This document shows positions 54,945 to 64,000 of a stretch of 64,000 bases of DNA, piece after piece. Source of the stretch: Clostridia bacterium (GTDB lineage: Bacteria; Bacillota; Clostridia; Christensenellales; Aristaeellaceae). Below the pieces are notes generated by a model. It ran no database searches. It saw nothing but the letters and a program-made list of their open reading frames with translations, and was not told the origin of the DNA. Each line of letters opens with the position of its first letter. Position 1 is the first letter of the stretch. The stretch covers positions 1-64,000 of the forward strand of contig JAFQOD010000057.1 in NCBI GenBank assembly GCA_017395685.1, in the 5' to 3' direction. A program made the position numbers and the translations under genes.

Positions 54945-55823
54945 GTGAAAAGCAAAGCAAAGCAAAATCTCAGTCTGCTGCTCTTTGTAGCGCCGGCGCT
55001 GATCGTATATCTGCTATTCAAGCTGATTCCAGCGATTTCAGGCATGTTCTATGCCATGACGGATTGGAATGGCTTCTATCAGGATTTCCAATTCGTGGGC
55101 TTTGCCAACTTCGGGGAAATCTTTACCGATAAACCCTTCTGGCATTCTGTCTGGTTTACTCTGAAGTTTGTGGTTGTCAATCTGCTTTTATCAAACGGAG
55201 CCGCCCTTGCCCTTGCATATTACATTGAATCCATCCGCAAGGGAAAAAGCTTTTTCCGCACAGCTTACTATCTGCCCAATATGATCAGCGGCGTCATCAG
55301 CGGCTATATGTGGATGTTCATTTTCACCAAGGTGCTGTATTACTTTGCTGATAACTGGGGATGGGCTTTCCTGGATCACAGCTGGATTGGTGATCCCAAT
55401 TATTCCTTCATTGCAATCGTAATCGTATCCGCCTGGAATAGCTGCGGCTATCTGATGATCATCTACATCGCTGCCCTGCAGGGGGTATCACCCCAGTATA
55501 TAGAAGCTGCCCAACTGGATGGAGGAAACGGATGGCAGATCTTCTGGAAAGTGGTTTTTCCCATGATCCGTCATGCTTTGACCATCTGTATCTTCTGGTC
55601 GCTGAATAATGGCTTCCAGATGTTTGATACCGTATATACCCTGACTGGCGGCGGCCCGGGCCGGGCCACCCAAACAGTGGCGCTGAATATCTTTGAAGAG
55701 GCATTCCAGGGCAATATCCGTTACGGCTATGCCACGGCCAAATCCACAGTGCTGTTTCTGATCGTATTCTCCATCACTCTCCTTCAGCTAAGATTTATGA
55801 AAATGCAGGAGGAAGAATTATGA
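54945..55823 (+). CDS. Sugar ABC permease, MalF/UgpA type
   Basis: The protein has 292 residues, starting at the GTG at 54945 six bases after AGAAAGGA; the open frame from a TTG 24 bases earlier overlaps the hairpin. It has six helices typical of CUT1 permeases, and the EAA loop reads YIEAAQLDGGNGWQIFWKVVFPMI, which contacts the ATPase. It overlaps the next permease gene by four bases. Confidence 0.92.
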   Translation: MKSKAKQNLSLLLFVAPALIVYLLFKLIPAISGMFYAMTDWNGFYQDFQFVGFANFGEIFTDKPFWHSVWFTLKFVVVNLLLSNGAALALAYYIESIRKGKSFFRTAYYLPNMISGVISGYMWMFIFTKVLYYFADNWGWAFLDHSWIGDPNYSFIAIVIVSAWNSCGYLMIIYIAALQGVSPQYIEAAQLDGGNGWQIFWKVVFPMIRHALTICIFWSLNNGFQMFDTVYTLTGGGPGRATQTVALNIFEEAFQGNIRYGYATAKSTVLFLIVFSITLLQLRFMKMQEEEL

Positions 55824-56650
55824 AAAAGAAGCGCAGCATCTATTCCTGGATTGTCACCTGTATTCTGGCGCTGGGTGTTTTCATCTGTTGGTTCCCCCTG
55901 CTGATGGCACTGATGAATTCCTTCAAAACCAACCGGGAATTATTCACAAACATCATTGCCCTCCCCTCTTCCCTGAAAATGGATAATTATATCCGCACAT
56001 GGGAAAAAATGCACTATCTTCGCAGTTTCTGCAATACAGCATTTCTGGCTGTGTTGGCGGTCATTCTGATCGTTGTATTTGCCGCCATGGCAGGCTGGAA
56101 GCTGTGCCGGGTGAAAACCAGGCTTTCTTCCTTCCTGTTCGGCCTTTTTGTGTTTTCCATGCTGATTCCCTTCAGCAGCATCATGATTCCCCTCTACCGC
56201 ATGATTCTGACCTTGGGCATCAAAAATTCCCTTGCCGGTCTCGCCTTTGTATATGCCGGTATGAGCGTCAGCATGACCATTTTCCTCTATCACGGATTCG
56301 TCAAAAGCGTGCCCTATGAATTGGAAGAGGCTGCACTGATTGACGGCTGCGGGGATATCAAAAGATTCGTGTTGATTGTATTTCCTCTGTTGCGCCCCAT
56401 CACATTTACCATTATAATAACAAATGTGCTCTGGATCTGGAATGATTTCCTTCTGCCGCTGATTGTAATCGGCCGTCAGCAGCAATATACGCTGCTGCTT
56501 TCCACCAACACCCTCTTTGGGCAATACAGCAGCGATTGGACGGCGATTCTGGCTGCGCTGATTCTATCTGCGCTGCCCATGATCCTCTTCTATTCCATTT
56601 TCCAGAAAAATATAATCAAAGGGATTGCCGACGGCGCACTGAAAGGATGA
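55820..56650 (+). CDS. Sugar ABC permease, MalG/UgpE type
   Basis: The protein has 276 residues and six helices; the EAA loop reads YELEEAALIDGCGDIKRFVLIVFPLL. It starts in the ATGA overlap with the preceding permease, with AGGAGGA just upstream. It forms the membrane channel with that partner. The GH5 gene begins six bases after its stop codon, so the hydrolase is translated from the same message. Confidence 0.93.
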   Translation: MKKKRSIYSWIVTCILALGVFICWFPLLMALMNSFKTNRELFTNIIALPSSLKMDNYIRTWEKMHYLRSFCNTAFLAVLAVILIVVFAAMAGWKLCRVKTRLSSFLFGLFVFSMLIPFSSIMIPLYRMILTLGIKNSLAGLAFVYAGMSVSMTIFLYHGFVKSVPYELEEAALIDGCGDIKRFVLIVFPLLRPITFTIIITNVLWIWNDFLLPLIVIGRQQQYTLLLSTNTLFGQYSSDWTAILAALILSALPMILFYSIFQKNIIKGIADGALKG

Positions 56651-56655
56651 TACGT

Positions 56656-58110
56656 ATGGACTGGATTCATGCCAAAGGCACACAGCTCATGGCCGGAGAA
56701 AAGCCCATTCTGTTGACCGGATTCGGCCTGGGCGGGTGGCTGCTGCCGGAAGGCTATATGTGGCAAATGATGGGGAATGTGGATCGCCCCCGCCGGATGG
56801 AAGCGTTGATTGAGCGCATGTGTGGTCCGGATTATGCTGCATCCTTCTGGAAAAAATACAATGCCCGCTATATCACTGAATGGGATATTGCCCTCATTTC
56901 CGCCCTGGGCTATAACAGTGTGCGCCTTCCTATCAATACCCGTCATTTGGATGAGGGCATTGCCACCCTTGATAGGATGCTGCCCTGGTGTAAACGCTGG
57001 AATATTTATATTATTCTGGATGTTCATGCCGCTCCCGGCGGGCAAACTGGCGCCAATATTGACGACAGCGCCCATGATCTGCCGGAATTATTCCTGGAAG
57101 AGAAGTATCAGCAGGAATTGATTGATCAATGGCGTTTGCTTGCCCGTCGCTATCGGGATGAAGCAGCCATTGCCGGCTATGATCTGATCAATGAGCCACT
57201 TCCTCCCTGGCAGCTGCAGTATAGTGATCGTGTAGCGCCGCTGTATTTCCGTCTGCGGGATGCTATCCGCAAGGAGGATCCCCGTCATCTTCTGATCCTG
57301 GAAGGGGTGCGATGGGCATCCGATGTAAGCATTTTTGATGATTTTTCAGCCGGTTCCTTCGATGATAACTGGATGCTGCAGTTCCATCGCTACTGGTCCA
57401 ATCCGGATAAGGAAGGCATTCAGTGCTTTATCGATTGTGCCAGACGGCTGAATGTGCCCCTCTTCATGGGCGAAGGAGGCGAAAACAATACTGATTGGTA
57501 TACTGCTTTCTTCCCCCTGCTGGAACGGGAAGGTATCCACTGGTCTTTCTGGGCCTACAAAAAGATGAACGGGGCCAATTCCCCCGTTTCCTTTCCCCGG
57601 CCTCTGGGATGGGAGAATCTTCGGGCATATGTGGAAGAAGGCGCCGCGCTGTCCGTTCCGGAAGCCCAGGCCATCTGGGATGAATTCCTGGATTGCATTG
57701 CCTGCGGTGAAATCCAGTGGCCTGTCATCCACAGTCTGCAGCGCTCCGCCCCCTGTTCCGTCCCTGCCGCAGCCTATGATCGAGGCCATTTCCTTCATTC
57801 CCGGCCAGATGGAGCGCAGCTTCGCATGAATGATCAGGCGGCCCTGCTCTTTGCCGACGGCCATACAGGTGAAGTAAATTTTGCCCAGATGAAGGGCGAG
57901 GATCAGCCGGGCAGCGAAGCGATTTTCCTTCGTCTCCGCCCCGGCGAATGGGCGGAATATGCCTTCAGAGGTGATGGAACTCTCCGTCTCGAAGGAAAGG
58001 ATTTGCATCAGCTGAAAATCGAATGCCTGCAGGGAGAAGAGAATCAGCGGTTTGTCCGCATCTCCTGCCTGGAAAAAGAAGCCGATCTATACCGTGTAAA
58101 TTGGGAATAA
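56656..58110 (+). CDS. GH5-family beta-glycosidase, cytoplasmic
   Basis: The protein has 484 residues. The ATG at 56656 is eight bases after AAAGGA; an ATG at 56647 overlaps the permease stop and is too close. A GH5 TIM barrel occupies about 1-335, with SVRLPINTRH (about 88-97), acid/base E180 (LINEPLP) and nucleophile E273 (MGEGGENN). A C-terminal beta domain (about 385-484) could bind sugar. No signal peptide, so it cleaves imported oligosaccharides; the exact activity (exo-glucosidase, mannosidase or mannanase) is not decided by sequence, but the locus favours beta-mannosides or glucomannan fragments. Confidence 0.88.
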   Translation: MDWIHAKGTQLMAGEKPILLTGFGLGGWLLPEGYMWQMMGNVDRPRRMEALIERMCGPDYAASFWKKYNARYITEWDIALISALGYNSVRLPINTRHLDEGIATLDRMLPWCKRWNIYIILDVHAAPGGQTGANIDDSAHDLPELFLEEKYQQELIDQWRLLARRYRDEAAIAGYDLINEPLPPWQLQYSDRVAPLYFRLRDAIRKEDPRHLLILEGVRWASDVSIFDDFSAGSFDDNWMLQFHRYWSNPDKEGIQCFIDCARRLNVPLFMGEGGENNTDWYTAFFPLLEREGIHWSFWAYKKMNGANSPVSFPRPLGWENLRAYVEEGAALSVPEAQAIWDEFLDCIACGEIQWPVIHSLQRSAPCSVPAAAYDRGHFLHSRPDGAQLRMNDQAALLFADGHTGEVNFAQMKGEDQPGSEAIFLRLRPGEWAEYAFRGDGTLRLEGKDLHQLKIECLQGEENQRFVRISCLEKEADLYRVNWE

Positions 58111-58120
58111 GCCTCGAATC

Positions 58121-58163
58121 AAAGCTGTCTTGTATTCCTCATAGGATACAAGGCAGCTTTTTT
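58121..58163 (+). terminator. Terminator after GH5
   Basis: AAGCTGTCTTGTAT pairs with ATACAAGGCAGCTT (one G-U) around about ten bases, followed by six T residues. It ends the transport operon. Confidence 0.85.
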
Positions 58164-58192
58164 CTGCATAACCCTCTTGATCGATCTTCGTC

Positions 58193-58221
58193 TTGTTTGA
58201 TTGATTTCGTTATGCTATAAT
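58193..58221 (+). promoter_or_regulatory. Promoter of the GH2-GH26 operon
   Basis: TTGTTT (58193-58198), 17 bases, TATAAT (58216-58221) in the context TATGCTATAATAC. It shows that the two mannan enzymes are transcribed separately from the importer. Confidence 0.7.
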
Positions 58222-58290
58222 ACCATCAATGATTCACGAGCTTTTTTGCCGTATGAATCCCTTGAACAACTATAAAAGGACGCACTTGCA

Positions 58291-60843
58291 ATGGAAAATA
58301 GAATGATATCTCTGAACGGTTCCTGGCAGATGACATGGTGCAATATCGGAGAAGGCAATCCGGAAAACATAAAAAGCTTCCCCTCCCTCCCCTATATCGT
58401 TCCCGGTGATGTGCATACGCCGCTGATTGATGCAGGATTGATCACCGAGCCGCTGTACGGCATGAACAGTCTGGAATGCCGCTGGGTGGAGGAAAAGGAA
58501 TTCTGGTGTGAAAAAGTTTTCACACTGTCAGCTGATGACATTTTTTCCGTCATGCGTCTTACATTTGAGGGGCTGGATTGCACTGCTGACGTGTATGTCA
58601 ACGGTCATTATGTCGGGCGGCATAACAATGCCTTTGTGGAAATCACCTGGGATATCGGCGTCCTGCTTCATCCAGGGAAGAATACACTGCTGGTCAGGAT
58701 TGATCAGGGGCTGAACGAAGCGAAGACCCATGATCTGGAACGCATGGGCGAAATGTGGAATAATGAACAGCCCTGGCGATCCTGGATGCGCAAGCCTCAG
58801 TACGTATACGGCTGGGACTGGACCATCTGGCTTGCCTCCTGCGGCATCTGGAAGGACGTGTATCTCACCTGCTGCAATCGGGGCCAGATTACTGATTTTT
58901 ATGCACGGACAGAAGAAAAATCTATCCAGGAAGGGATGCCCTGCGATGTAACCTTATCGGTAGAAGCTGATGTATTTTCACCGTCACCCCTTTTTATTTC
59001 CTGCGCCATCACTGATGAGGAAGGAATGATCGTTGCTACCCATCGGGAAAAGTGGAATGGCAATGCAACAATCCATCTTACCATTCCCTGTGCCCATCTC
59101 TGGTGGTGCAACGGCATGGGCAGAGCCTATCTGTATACTGTATCCGTGTCCTTGGAAGATGATGCAGGAAATCCAATCGATTGCCGCAGCCAGCGGCTGG
59201 GCCTTCGCACCATCAGGCTCATTGAACCTGAAATGGAGCATGGGGAAACAGGCTTTACCTTTCTTCTCAATGATGTGCCCGTATTCTGTAAAGGCGCCAA
59301 TCATGTGCCCTGCGACAGCCTGCCGGGGCGCATTACCCCTGAGAAAGAAAAGGCCTTGATCACCCTGGCCCATGATGAGCATATGAATATGCTGCGCATC
59401 TGGGGCGGCGGCGTATATGCCTCCGAAGAGCTGATGAATGCCTGTGATGAAATGGGGCTAATGATCTGGCATGATTTTCTATATGCCTGCGGTTATCATC
59501 CGGATCATGATCCGGAATTTGTGGAAAATATCATAGATGAGGCCCGGAAGGGCATCCGCCGTCTGCGTCGCCATGCCAGCCTGATTGGCTGGGCCGGGAA
59601 TAATGAAGTGCAGGAAATGTACGAATCCCAGAAGCAATGGAAGCCTGATCTTCCCTGGTACGGCGGCACAATTTATGAAAAAATCCTGCCCGGGCTTGTG
59701 CAGGAATTGTGCCCGTCTCTCATCTACCGTCAAAGCAGCCCCTTCGGCGGCAAGCATCAGGGAGATTGCCGTTGGGGAGATCAGCACATCTGGCTGCTGA
59801 CCCATGTAGAAAGCCATCCCCACTATATGGATTTGTGGCGGTTCACCGAATTCCGAGTGAAATTTCTCAGCGAATTCGGATTGATGGGCGCCATGACCAT
59901 GGAAACTGCAAAAAACTGCATCCCGGAAGAGCACATGCTTCCCGATGATCCCATCTGGATTCATCACACCAATTCCTGCCAGGATCACACCCTGTTGGAA
60001 AGGATGATGAAGCAGTATTTCGGAAGCCATCCTTACTCTCCCCAGCAATATATTCTTCGCAGCCAAGCCATTCAGTCCGAGATCACCCGTCATATTTATG
60101 AGGAATTCAGAAGGCAGAAATTTTCCTGCTCCGGCCTGCTTTTCTGGACGCTTTCTGATAGCTATGGCGTGCATAACTGGTCGCTGATCGATTACGGCAT
60201 GCGCCGAAAGCCCATTTATCATGCCCTGAAGCAGGCCATGGCGCCGCTTGCCCTGTGCATCAAGGGATGGGATGTGCAAAATGATGAAGGCCGCAGCAGC
60301 TGGCGTGAGCATTGGATGGACGCCCCCGGTCCTTTGGAAATCTGGGGAATGAATGATAAGCTGGAGGATTGCCGTGCATTCCTCCAATGGTCCATGATGA
60401 CGCTGGAAGGCAAGATCGTTTTAGACGGCAGCAAGGAAGTAAACTTACCGAAAAATCAATCGGTGCATCTGATTGATGTGCCCCTCCGTGATACATCCTT
60501 CTCGCCCGAGCATACCGTTTTCCGTGCCCGGCTGATGAAAGATGGAAAAATCATCAATGAAACCCATTATTTCTTTGCTCCCTTTGATCAGATGATCCCC
60601 CATGATGTATCCGTGCAGTATGCCGTATCCCAGTTGGATGATCAGCATTATCAGGTATCGCTCACATCAGATCGTTTTCTCTGGATGCTTCATCTGGCTG
60701 AACCTGATGGAACAAGCTATTCTGACAATGACTTTGATCTGTGGCCTAATGAAACCAAAACTGTTATTGTCACAAGCGACGATCCCCATTATTCCCCCAT
60801 TCTGCATTGGATGGGCAAGGAGGAATCATCATGGAATGGATGA
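58291..60843 (+). CDS. Beta-mannosidase, GH2 family
   Basis: The protein has 850 residues, the usual length of bacterial GH2 beta-mannosidases. An N-terminal sugar-binding beta domain (about 1-190: PGDVHTPLIDAGL, DCTADVYVNG) and an Ig-like domain precede the TIM barrel (about 315-640), with acid/base E439 (GWAGNNEVQ) and nucleophile E528 (FLSEFGLMGA). There is no signal peptide, so it acts in the cytoplasm, releasing mannose from the non-reducing ends of beta-manno-oligosaccharides or from the mannose-GlcNAc core of N-glycans. The last 13 bases overlap the GH26 gene. Confidence 0.93.
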   Translation: MENRMISLNGSWQMTWCNIGEGNPENIKSFPSLPYIVPGDVHTPLIDAGLITEPLYGMNSLECRWVEEKEFWCEKVFTLSADDIFSVMRLTFEGLDCTADVYVNGHYVGRHNNAFVEITWDIGVLLHPGKNTLLVRIDQGLNEAKTHDLERMGEMWNNEQPWRSWMRKPQYVYGWDWTIWLASCGIWKDVYLTCCNRGQITDFYARTEEKSIQEGMPCDVTLSVEADVFSPSPLFISCAITDEEGMIVATHREKWNGNATIHLTIPCAHLWWCNGMGRAYLYTVSVSLEDDAGNPIDCRSQRLGLRTIRLIEPEMEHGETGFTFLLNDVPVFCKGANHVPCDSLPGRITPEKEKALITLAHDEHMNMLRIWGGGVYASEELMNACDEMGLMIWHDFLYACGYHPDHDPEFVENIIDEARKGIRRLRRHASLIGWAGNNEVQEMYESQKQWKPDLPWYGGTIYEKILPGLVQELCPSLIYRQSSPFGGKHQGDCRWGDQHIWLLTHVESHPHYMDLWRFTEFRVKFLSEFGLMGAMTMETAKNCIPEEHMLPDDPIWIHHTNSCQDHTLLERMMKQYFGSHPYSPQQYILRSQAIQSEITRHIYEEFRRQKFSCSGLLFWTLSDSYGVHNWSLIDYGMRRKPIYHALKQAMAPLALCIKGWDVQNDEGRSSWREHWMDAPGPLEIWGMNDKLEDCRAFLQWSMMTLEGKIVLDGSKEVNLPKNQSVHLIDVPLRDTSFSPEHTVFRARLMKDGKIINETHYFFAPFDQMIPHDVSVQYAVSQLDDQHYQVSLTSDRFLWMLHLAEPDGTSYSDNDFDLWPNETKTVIVTSDDPHYSPILHWMGKEESSWNG

Positions 60844-61796
60844 CGAAGCCAAGTAATCCCAACGCCCTTCCCTGCGTGCATCGCCTGATGGAATATCTTG
60901 GTAACCTTGCAAATCATGGCATCCTTACCGGGCAGCATACCAAAACCCGTGGGATGGAAGAATTGCATCACATTGAAAAGATTACCGGAAAGCAGCCTGC
61001 TCTGCTGGGATTTGAGCTGCTCTCCTATTCCCCCAACATCAATTATCTGGATACTGATGCCGAATGCATGGAAGAAGTTGCAAATAATTACGGCACTCTG
61101 CGGCAGGCCTGGGAATGGGCAAAAGAAAAAGGAATCATCACCTTTACCTGGCATTGGTTTTCTCCTCTCGGCGGCCGCTGCAAATCTTTCTTTTCCGATC
61201 ATACAGATTTTGATGCCGCAAAAGCATTGATTGAAGGAACAGAGGAAAACAAGGCGCTGCTTGCCGATATGGATATGATGGCCGGGCTGCTTCGTCCCTT
61301 CTGCGATGCCGGCATTCCCATCCTGTGGCGTCCCTTCCATGAAGGGGAGGGAAATTGGTTCTGGTGGGGCAAGCAGGGGCCGGAGCCGTTGAAGGGCCTT
61401 TGGCGGCTGATGCATGATCGCTATACCAATCTGCACAGGCTCAACAACCTGATCTGGGTATGGAATTCTCCCCTTCCCGTATGTTATCCCGGCGATGATA
61501 CGGTGGATCTTATTTCCCGGGATATGTATCCACCTGCCCATCAACACACCGCCCAGATGGAAAAGCTGATTGAACTGCAGAAAATCACTGAGCAGAAAAA
61601 AATCCCCTTGATCGGTGAAATCGGCACCATCCCTTCCGTTGAGGAACTGGCAAAGGAAAAGGCTTCCTGGGTCAGCTATATGACCTGGTGCGGAGGATTC
61701 TGCCTGTCCGAGGATCATACAACCAATGAAGAGCTGAACCGGATGTATCATCATCCCTGGACTGTCACCAAGGATCACCTGCCCGAATTATATTGA
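60831..61796 (+). CDS. Beta-mannanase, GH26 family, cytoplasmic
   Basis: The protein has 321 residues. The ATG at 60831 follows AAGGAGG inside the end of the GH2 gene. GH26 residues are visible: H170-E171 in WRPFHEGEGNWFWWG (acid/base E171) and nucleophile E263 (IGEIGTI). It lacks a signal peptide or carbohydrate-binding module, unusual for an enzyme that would attack mannan polymers, so it probably shortens imported oligosaccharides for the mannosidase encoded just before it. Confidence 0.92.
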   Translation: MEWMTKPSNPNALPCVHRLMEYLGNLANHGILTGQHTKTRGMEELHHIEKITGKQPALLGFELLSYSPNINYLDTDAECMEEVANNYGTLRQAWEWAKEKGIITFTWHWFSPLGGRCKSFFSDHTDFDAAKALIEGTEENKALLADMDMMAGLLRPFCDAGIPILWRPFHEGEGNWFWWGKQGPEPLKGLWRLMHDRYTNLHRLNNLIWVWNSPLPVCYPGDDTVDLISRDMYPPAHQHTAQMEKLIELQKITEQKKIPLIGEIGTIPSVEELAKEKASWVSYMTWCGGFCLSEDHTTNEELNRMYHHPWTVTKDHLPELY

Positions 61797-61841
61797 TCAG
61801 AATTTTCACATCGGATATTTCCCCGCAGTTTCATCAAAATC

Positions 61842-61888
61842 AAAAAGCCAGATGCCGGATGAATCTCCTTCCGGTATCTGGCTTTTTT
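61842..61888 (+). terminator. Terminator after GH2-GH26
   Basis: AAAAGCCAGATGCCGG pairs with CCGGTATCTGGCTTTT (one G-U) and runs into T residues. Confidence 0.88.
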
Positions 61889-61990
61889 CATTACATACAA
61901 TTGGCTTTATCACAAAGATGCATCCATCAAGCGATCACAAAGGAATATGCAATTATTCTTATATCGCATTATTGGGATATAGCTTGCCAT

Positions 61991-62821
61991 CTATCGATTG
62001 TTTCCTATGGTATCCGCCAGGGCGGCAAAATCCTTCAGTGATAATGTTTCGCCCCGCGCCCCTCTGTCCAGGCCGCTCTTTTCCATCCATTCCCCTGCCT
62101 TTTCACGGGGCACACGGAAGGTGGCAATCAGATTATTTTCCATGGTCTTGCGGCGCATGGCAAAGGCGGCCCCGGCCACACGGAAAAGCAAATTTTCATC
62201 CTGCACATCCACGCAGGGCTTTTCCCGCCTGGGCATTACCACAAAGGCGCTGTCCACCTTGGGAGGCGGTGTAAACATACAGGCAGGCACATCCAATGCA
62301 ATTTCCGGGGCATAGGTATACTGGGCGCGCACGCTCAGCATCCCATATCCTTCTTCTCCGGGACGAGCCACCATCTTTTCTGCCGCCTCCTTCTGCACCA
62401 TCACGCTGATGGATTGGATGGGCATATCGGAGGTAAACAGAAGGGTCATCAGATCAGTAGTGAGATAATAAGGGATATTGGCCACTACATGGAAGGGCCC
62501 CAGATCCTTGGTTACCTCCGGCAGATTCAGCCGCATTACATCCCCATGCACCAATCGCACATTGCCGCATTGCTGCAGCACCACGCCCAAAATTGGCAGC
62601 AATGCATCGTCAATCTCGATGGAGATCACTTTTCGGCATCTTTTGGAAAGCACTTTGGTCATGCCTCCGGCCCCTGCGCCGATTTCCAGTACGGAATCCT
62701 CCGGGCCTACGCCGGATAAATCCACCAATTGTTCAAACAGCGCCTCATCGGTCAAGAAATTCTGGCCCAGGCTGCGCTTGTGATGGAATTCTCCCTTTTT
62801 TCCTTTTTTCTGCTGTTTCAT
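61991..62821 (-). CDS. rsmA: 16S rRNA dimethyladenosine transferase KsgA/RsmA
   Basis: The protein has 276 residues. An SAM-binding motif EIGAGAGGMT (about 46-55) follows SLGQNFL, and the catalytic NIPYYLTT (about 115-122) is present. It dimethylates two adjacent adenines near the 3' end of 16S rRNA during small-subunit maturation. Its ATG overlaps the rpe stop (ATGA), so it is the last gene of an rsgA-rpe-rsmA operon, two of whose members act on the 30S subunit. Sequence is unremarkable for the family. Confidence 0.95.
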   Translation of the reverse strand: MKQQKKGKKGEFHHKRSLGQNFLTDEALFEQLVDLSGVGPEDSVLEIGAGAGGMTKVLSKRCRKVISIEIDDALLPILGVVLQQCGNVRLVHGDVMRLNLPEVTKDLGPFHVVANIPYYLTTDLMTLLFTSDMPIQSISVMVQKEAAEKMVARPGEEGYGMLSVRAQYTYAPEIALDVPACMFTPPPKVDSAFVVMPRREKPCVDVQDENLLFRVAGAAFAMRRKTMENNLIATFRVPREKAGEWMEKSGLDRGARGETLSLKDFAALADTIGNNR

Positions 62822-63459
62822 GAAAGCTCCTCAATCAGTTTTGCCACTTTGGCCGGATCATCCGCTTTGAAATATGCAGTACCCATCACCAGCATATTAG
62901 CGCCGGCATCCGCAACCATAGCTGCATTTTCGGCATTCACGCCGCCATCCACTGCGATATCGCCGGAAAACCCGGCCTGGCGGAGAAAACGGATCTTTTC
63001 CATCTGATCGGGCATAAATTTCTGGCCGCCAAAGCCCGGCTCCACCGTCATGATCAGAATATGATCCAATTGATCCAAATAAGGCAGCAGCAATTCAGCC
63101 GGCGTACCGGGCTTTACGGATAATCCGCAGCGCATGCCCGCTTTTCGGATTTTTTCCAATGCTGATGCAGGATCGGAAAGCACTTCCAGATGCATGGTCA
63201 GGGTATTGGCTCCGGCCTTTGCGAAGGCATCGATATATGCTTCCGGCTGATCCATCATCAGATGCACATCCAGCGTGCATTCCGGAAATGCCCCGTGCAC
63301 TGCCTGGCAGAGCCCTGGCCCAAAGGAAAGATTGGGCACGAAATGGGCATCCATCACATCAAAATGCAGGGTTTTTACACCATTTTTCATCATCCCGGCG
63401 ATTTCATCGCCCAAATGCATCAAATCTGCGGCCAGCAGAGAAGGTGCCAGTTTAATCAT
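62818..63459 (-). CDS. rpe: Ribulose-phosphate 3-epimerase
   Basis: The protein has 213 residues, the usual length. The ATG at 63459 is chosen by homology (IKLAPSLLAADLMHLG) and lies inside the end of rsgA. Metal and catalytic residues are seen in HFDVMDAHFVPN (about 32-43), HLMM, and VEPGFGGQKF (about 137-146), with DGGVN near 171. It interconverts ribulose 5-phosphate and xylulose 5-phosphate in the pentose phosphate pathway. The rsgA-rpe order is common in Firmicutes. Confidence 0.96.
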   Translation of the reverse strand: MIKLAPSLLAADLMHLGDEIAGMMKNGVKTLHFDVMDAHFVPNLSFGPGLCQAVHGAFPECTLDVHLMMDQPEAYIDAFAKAGANTLTMHLEVLSDPASALEKIRKAGMRCGLSVKPGTPAELLLPYLDQLDHILIMTVEPGFGGQKFMPDQMEKIRFLRQAGFSGDIAVDGGVNAENAAMVADAGANMLVMGTAYFKADDPAKVAKLIEELS

Positions 63460-64000
63460 AGCGATCTCTCCACGCCTGGCGGCAATCCGCCAGCAAAGTA
63501 TGGTATCTTTCCAGGCGCCGGGGATGAATGATTCCCTCTTTGGCTGCCTGCAGGACGGCACAGCCCGGCTCGCTGCCATGATAGCACGGCGAAAACCGGC
63601 ACTGGCCTTCATACGCTTCAAATTCAGGATAATATTCCCTGAGCAGCACGGGATCAAATACCTCATCCATTTCCAGCAGGCTGAAGCCAGGGGTATCAAT
63701 CACCTGGATATTGCCGCGGGTAAACAATTCGGAATGGCGGGTGGTATTCTTCCCTCTCAGGATTTTCTGGCTGATATCCCCTGTTTCCAGGTTCAGGCCG
63801 AAAAGCGCATTGAGCAGCGTGGATTTCCCCACGCCCGATTGACCGGAAAAGCAGCAGGTTTCCCCCGCCAACCGTTCCAGCAGCATTTCGAGCCCCAGTT
63901 TTTCTTTGGCGCTTACACAAAACACTTCCAAATCGGCCCCGTTATACATATCCCGGGCAAGCTGTGATACCGCCCCATCCCTATCCATATCCGCTTTATT
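63452..64000 (-). CDS. rsgA: Ribosome small-subunit GTPase RsgA, C-terminal part
   Basis: The gene runs off the right edge; 182 C-terminal residues are visible. The circularly permuted GTPase order is seen: NKAD (G4) first, then GQSGVGKST (G1), a TTRH switch, and DTPGFS (G3). A zinc motif CRFSPCYHGSEPGC with histidine follows, as usual for RsgA/YjeQ. The protein checks late 30S assembly. Its stop codon overlaps the start of rpe by eight bases. Confidence 0.95.
   Translation of the reverse strand, partial: NKADMDRDGAVSQLARDMYNGADLEVFCVSAKEKLGLEMLLERLAGETCCFSGQSGVGKSTLLNALFGLNLETGDISQKILRGKNTTRHSELFTRGNIQVIDTPGFSLLEMDEVFDPVLLREYYPEFEAYEGQCRFSPCYHGSEPGCAVLQAAKEGIIHPRRLERYHTLLADCRQAWRDRYD

Overview
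The window looks like the chromosome of an anaerobic, Gram-positive, probably spore-forming member of the Clostridia. The evidence is a full-length Spo0A, an LPXTG-type (LPQTG) sortase-anchored surface protein, two exported L,D-transpeptidases, VanW and FtsW/PBP cell-envelope genes, an NfnAB-type ferredoxin:NADP oxidoreductase, a clostridial ferredoxin, adenosylcobalamin-dependent glutamate mutase, and AGGAGG ribosome binding sites throughout. No rRNA or taxonomic marker is complete enough here to name a genus; RsgA is cut off by the right edge.

Layout. Positions 1-3420 are the integrase end of an integrative element (HTH regulator, excisionase, tyrosine recombinase) lying against a disturbed tRNA-Arg(CCT) locus. 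Positions 3.5-12.8 kb hold envelope genes (FHA-FtsW-PBP operon, L,D-transpeptidase, VanW protein), a LacI-type regulator and an FAD dehydrogenase. A tRNA-Leu and a PPP-type phosphatase precede a small glycan operon (sugar isomerase, GH29 fucosidase, GH18) at 14-17.3 kb. Positions 17.3-26.1 kb carry redox genes (NfnAB, a CxxC small protein / 4Fe-4S membrane protein / thioredoxin-rhodanese operon, a ferredoxin), AzlCD, a cysteine-rich orphan and a second L,D-transpeptidase. Positions 26.2-33.5 kb are a seven-gene operon for glutamate fermentation by the methylaspartate route (GlmS, MutL-type reactivase, GlmE, methylaspartate ammonia-lyase), continued by DUF1446, DUF4387 and an acetylxylan-esterase-like protein.

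At 34.9 kb lies spo0A. Directly downstream is a roughly 10-kb sugar-sensing and uptake cassette (AraC-type response regulator, lipoprotein binding protein, histidine kinase, and a YtfQ/YtfR/YtfT/YjfF-like ABC importer). It is bracketed by two copies of the 3' end of spo0A plus a long hairpin, which is the most unusual arrangement in the window. A 1464-residue repetitive LPQTG surface protein follows.

Positions 50.7-61.8 kb are a mannan / beta-mannoside locus: two-component system, CUT1 ABC importer, GH5, then GH2 beta-mannosidase and GH26 mannanase from their own promoter. The right edge (62-64 kb) is housekeeping: rsgA-rpe-ksgA. The cassettes suggest a fibre- or host-glycan-using gut-type anaerobe that ferments glutamate; this ecology is inference from gene content only.
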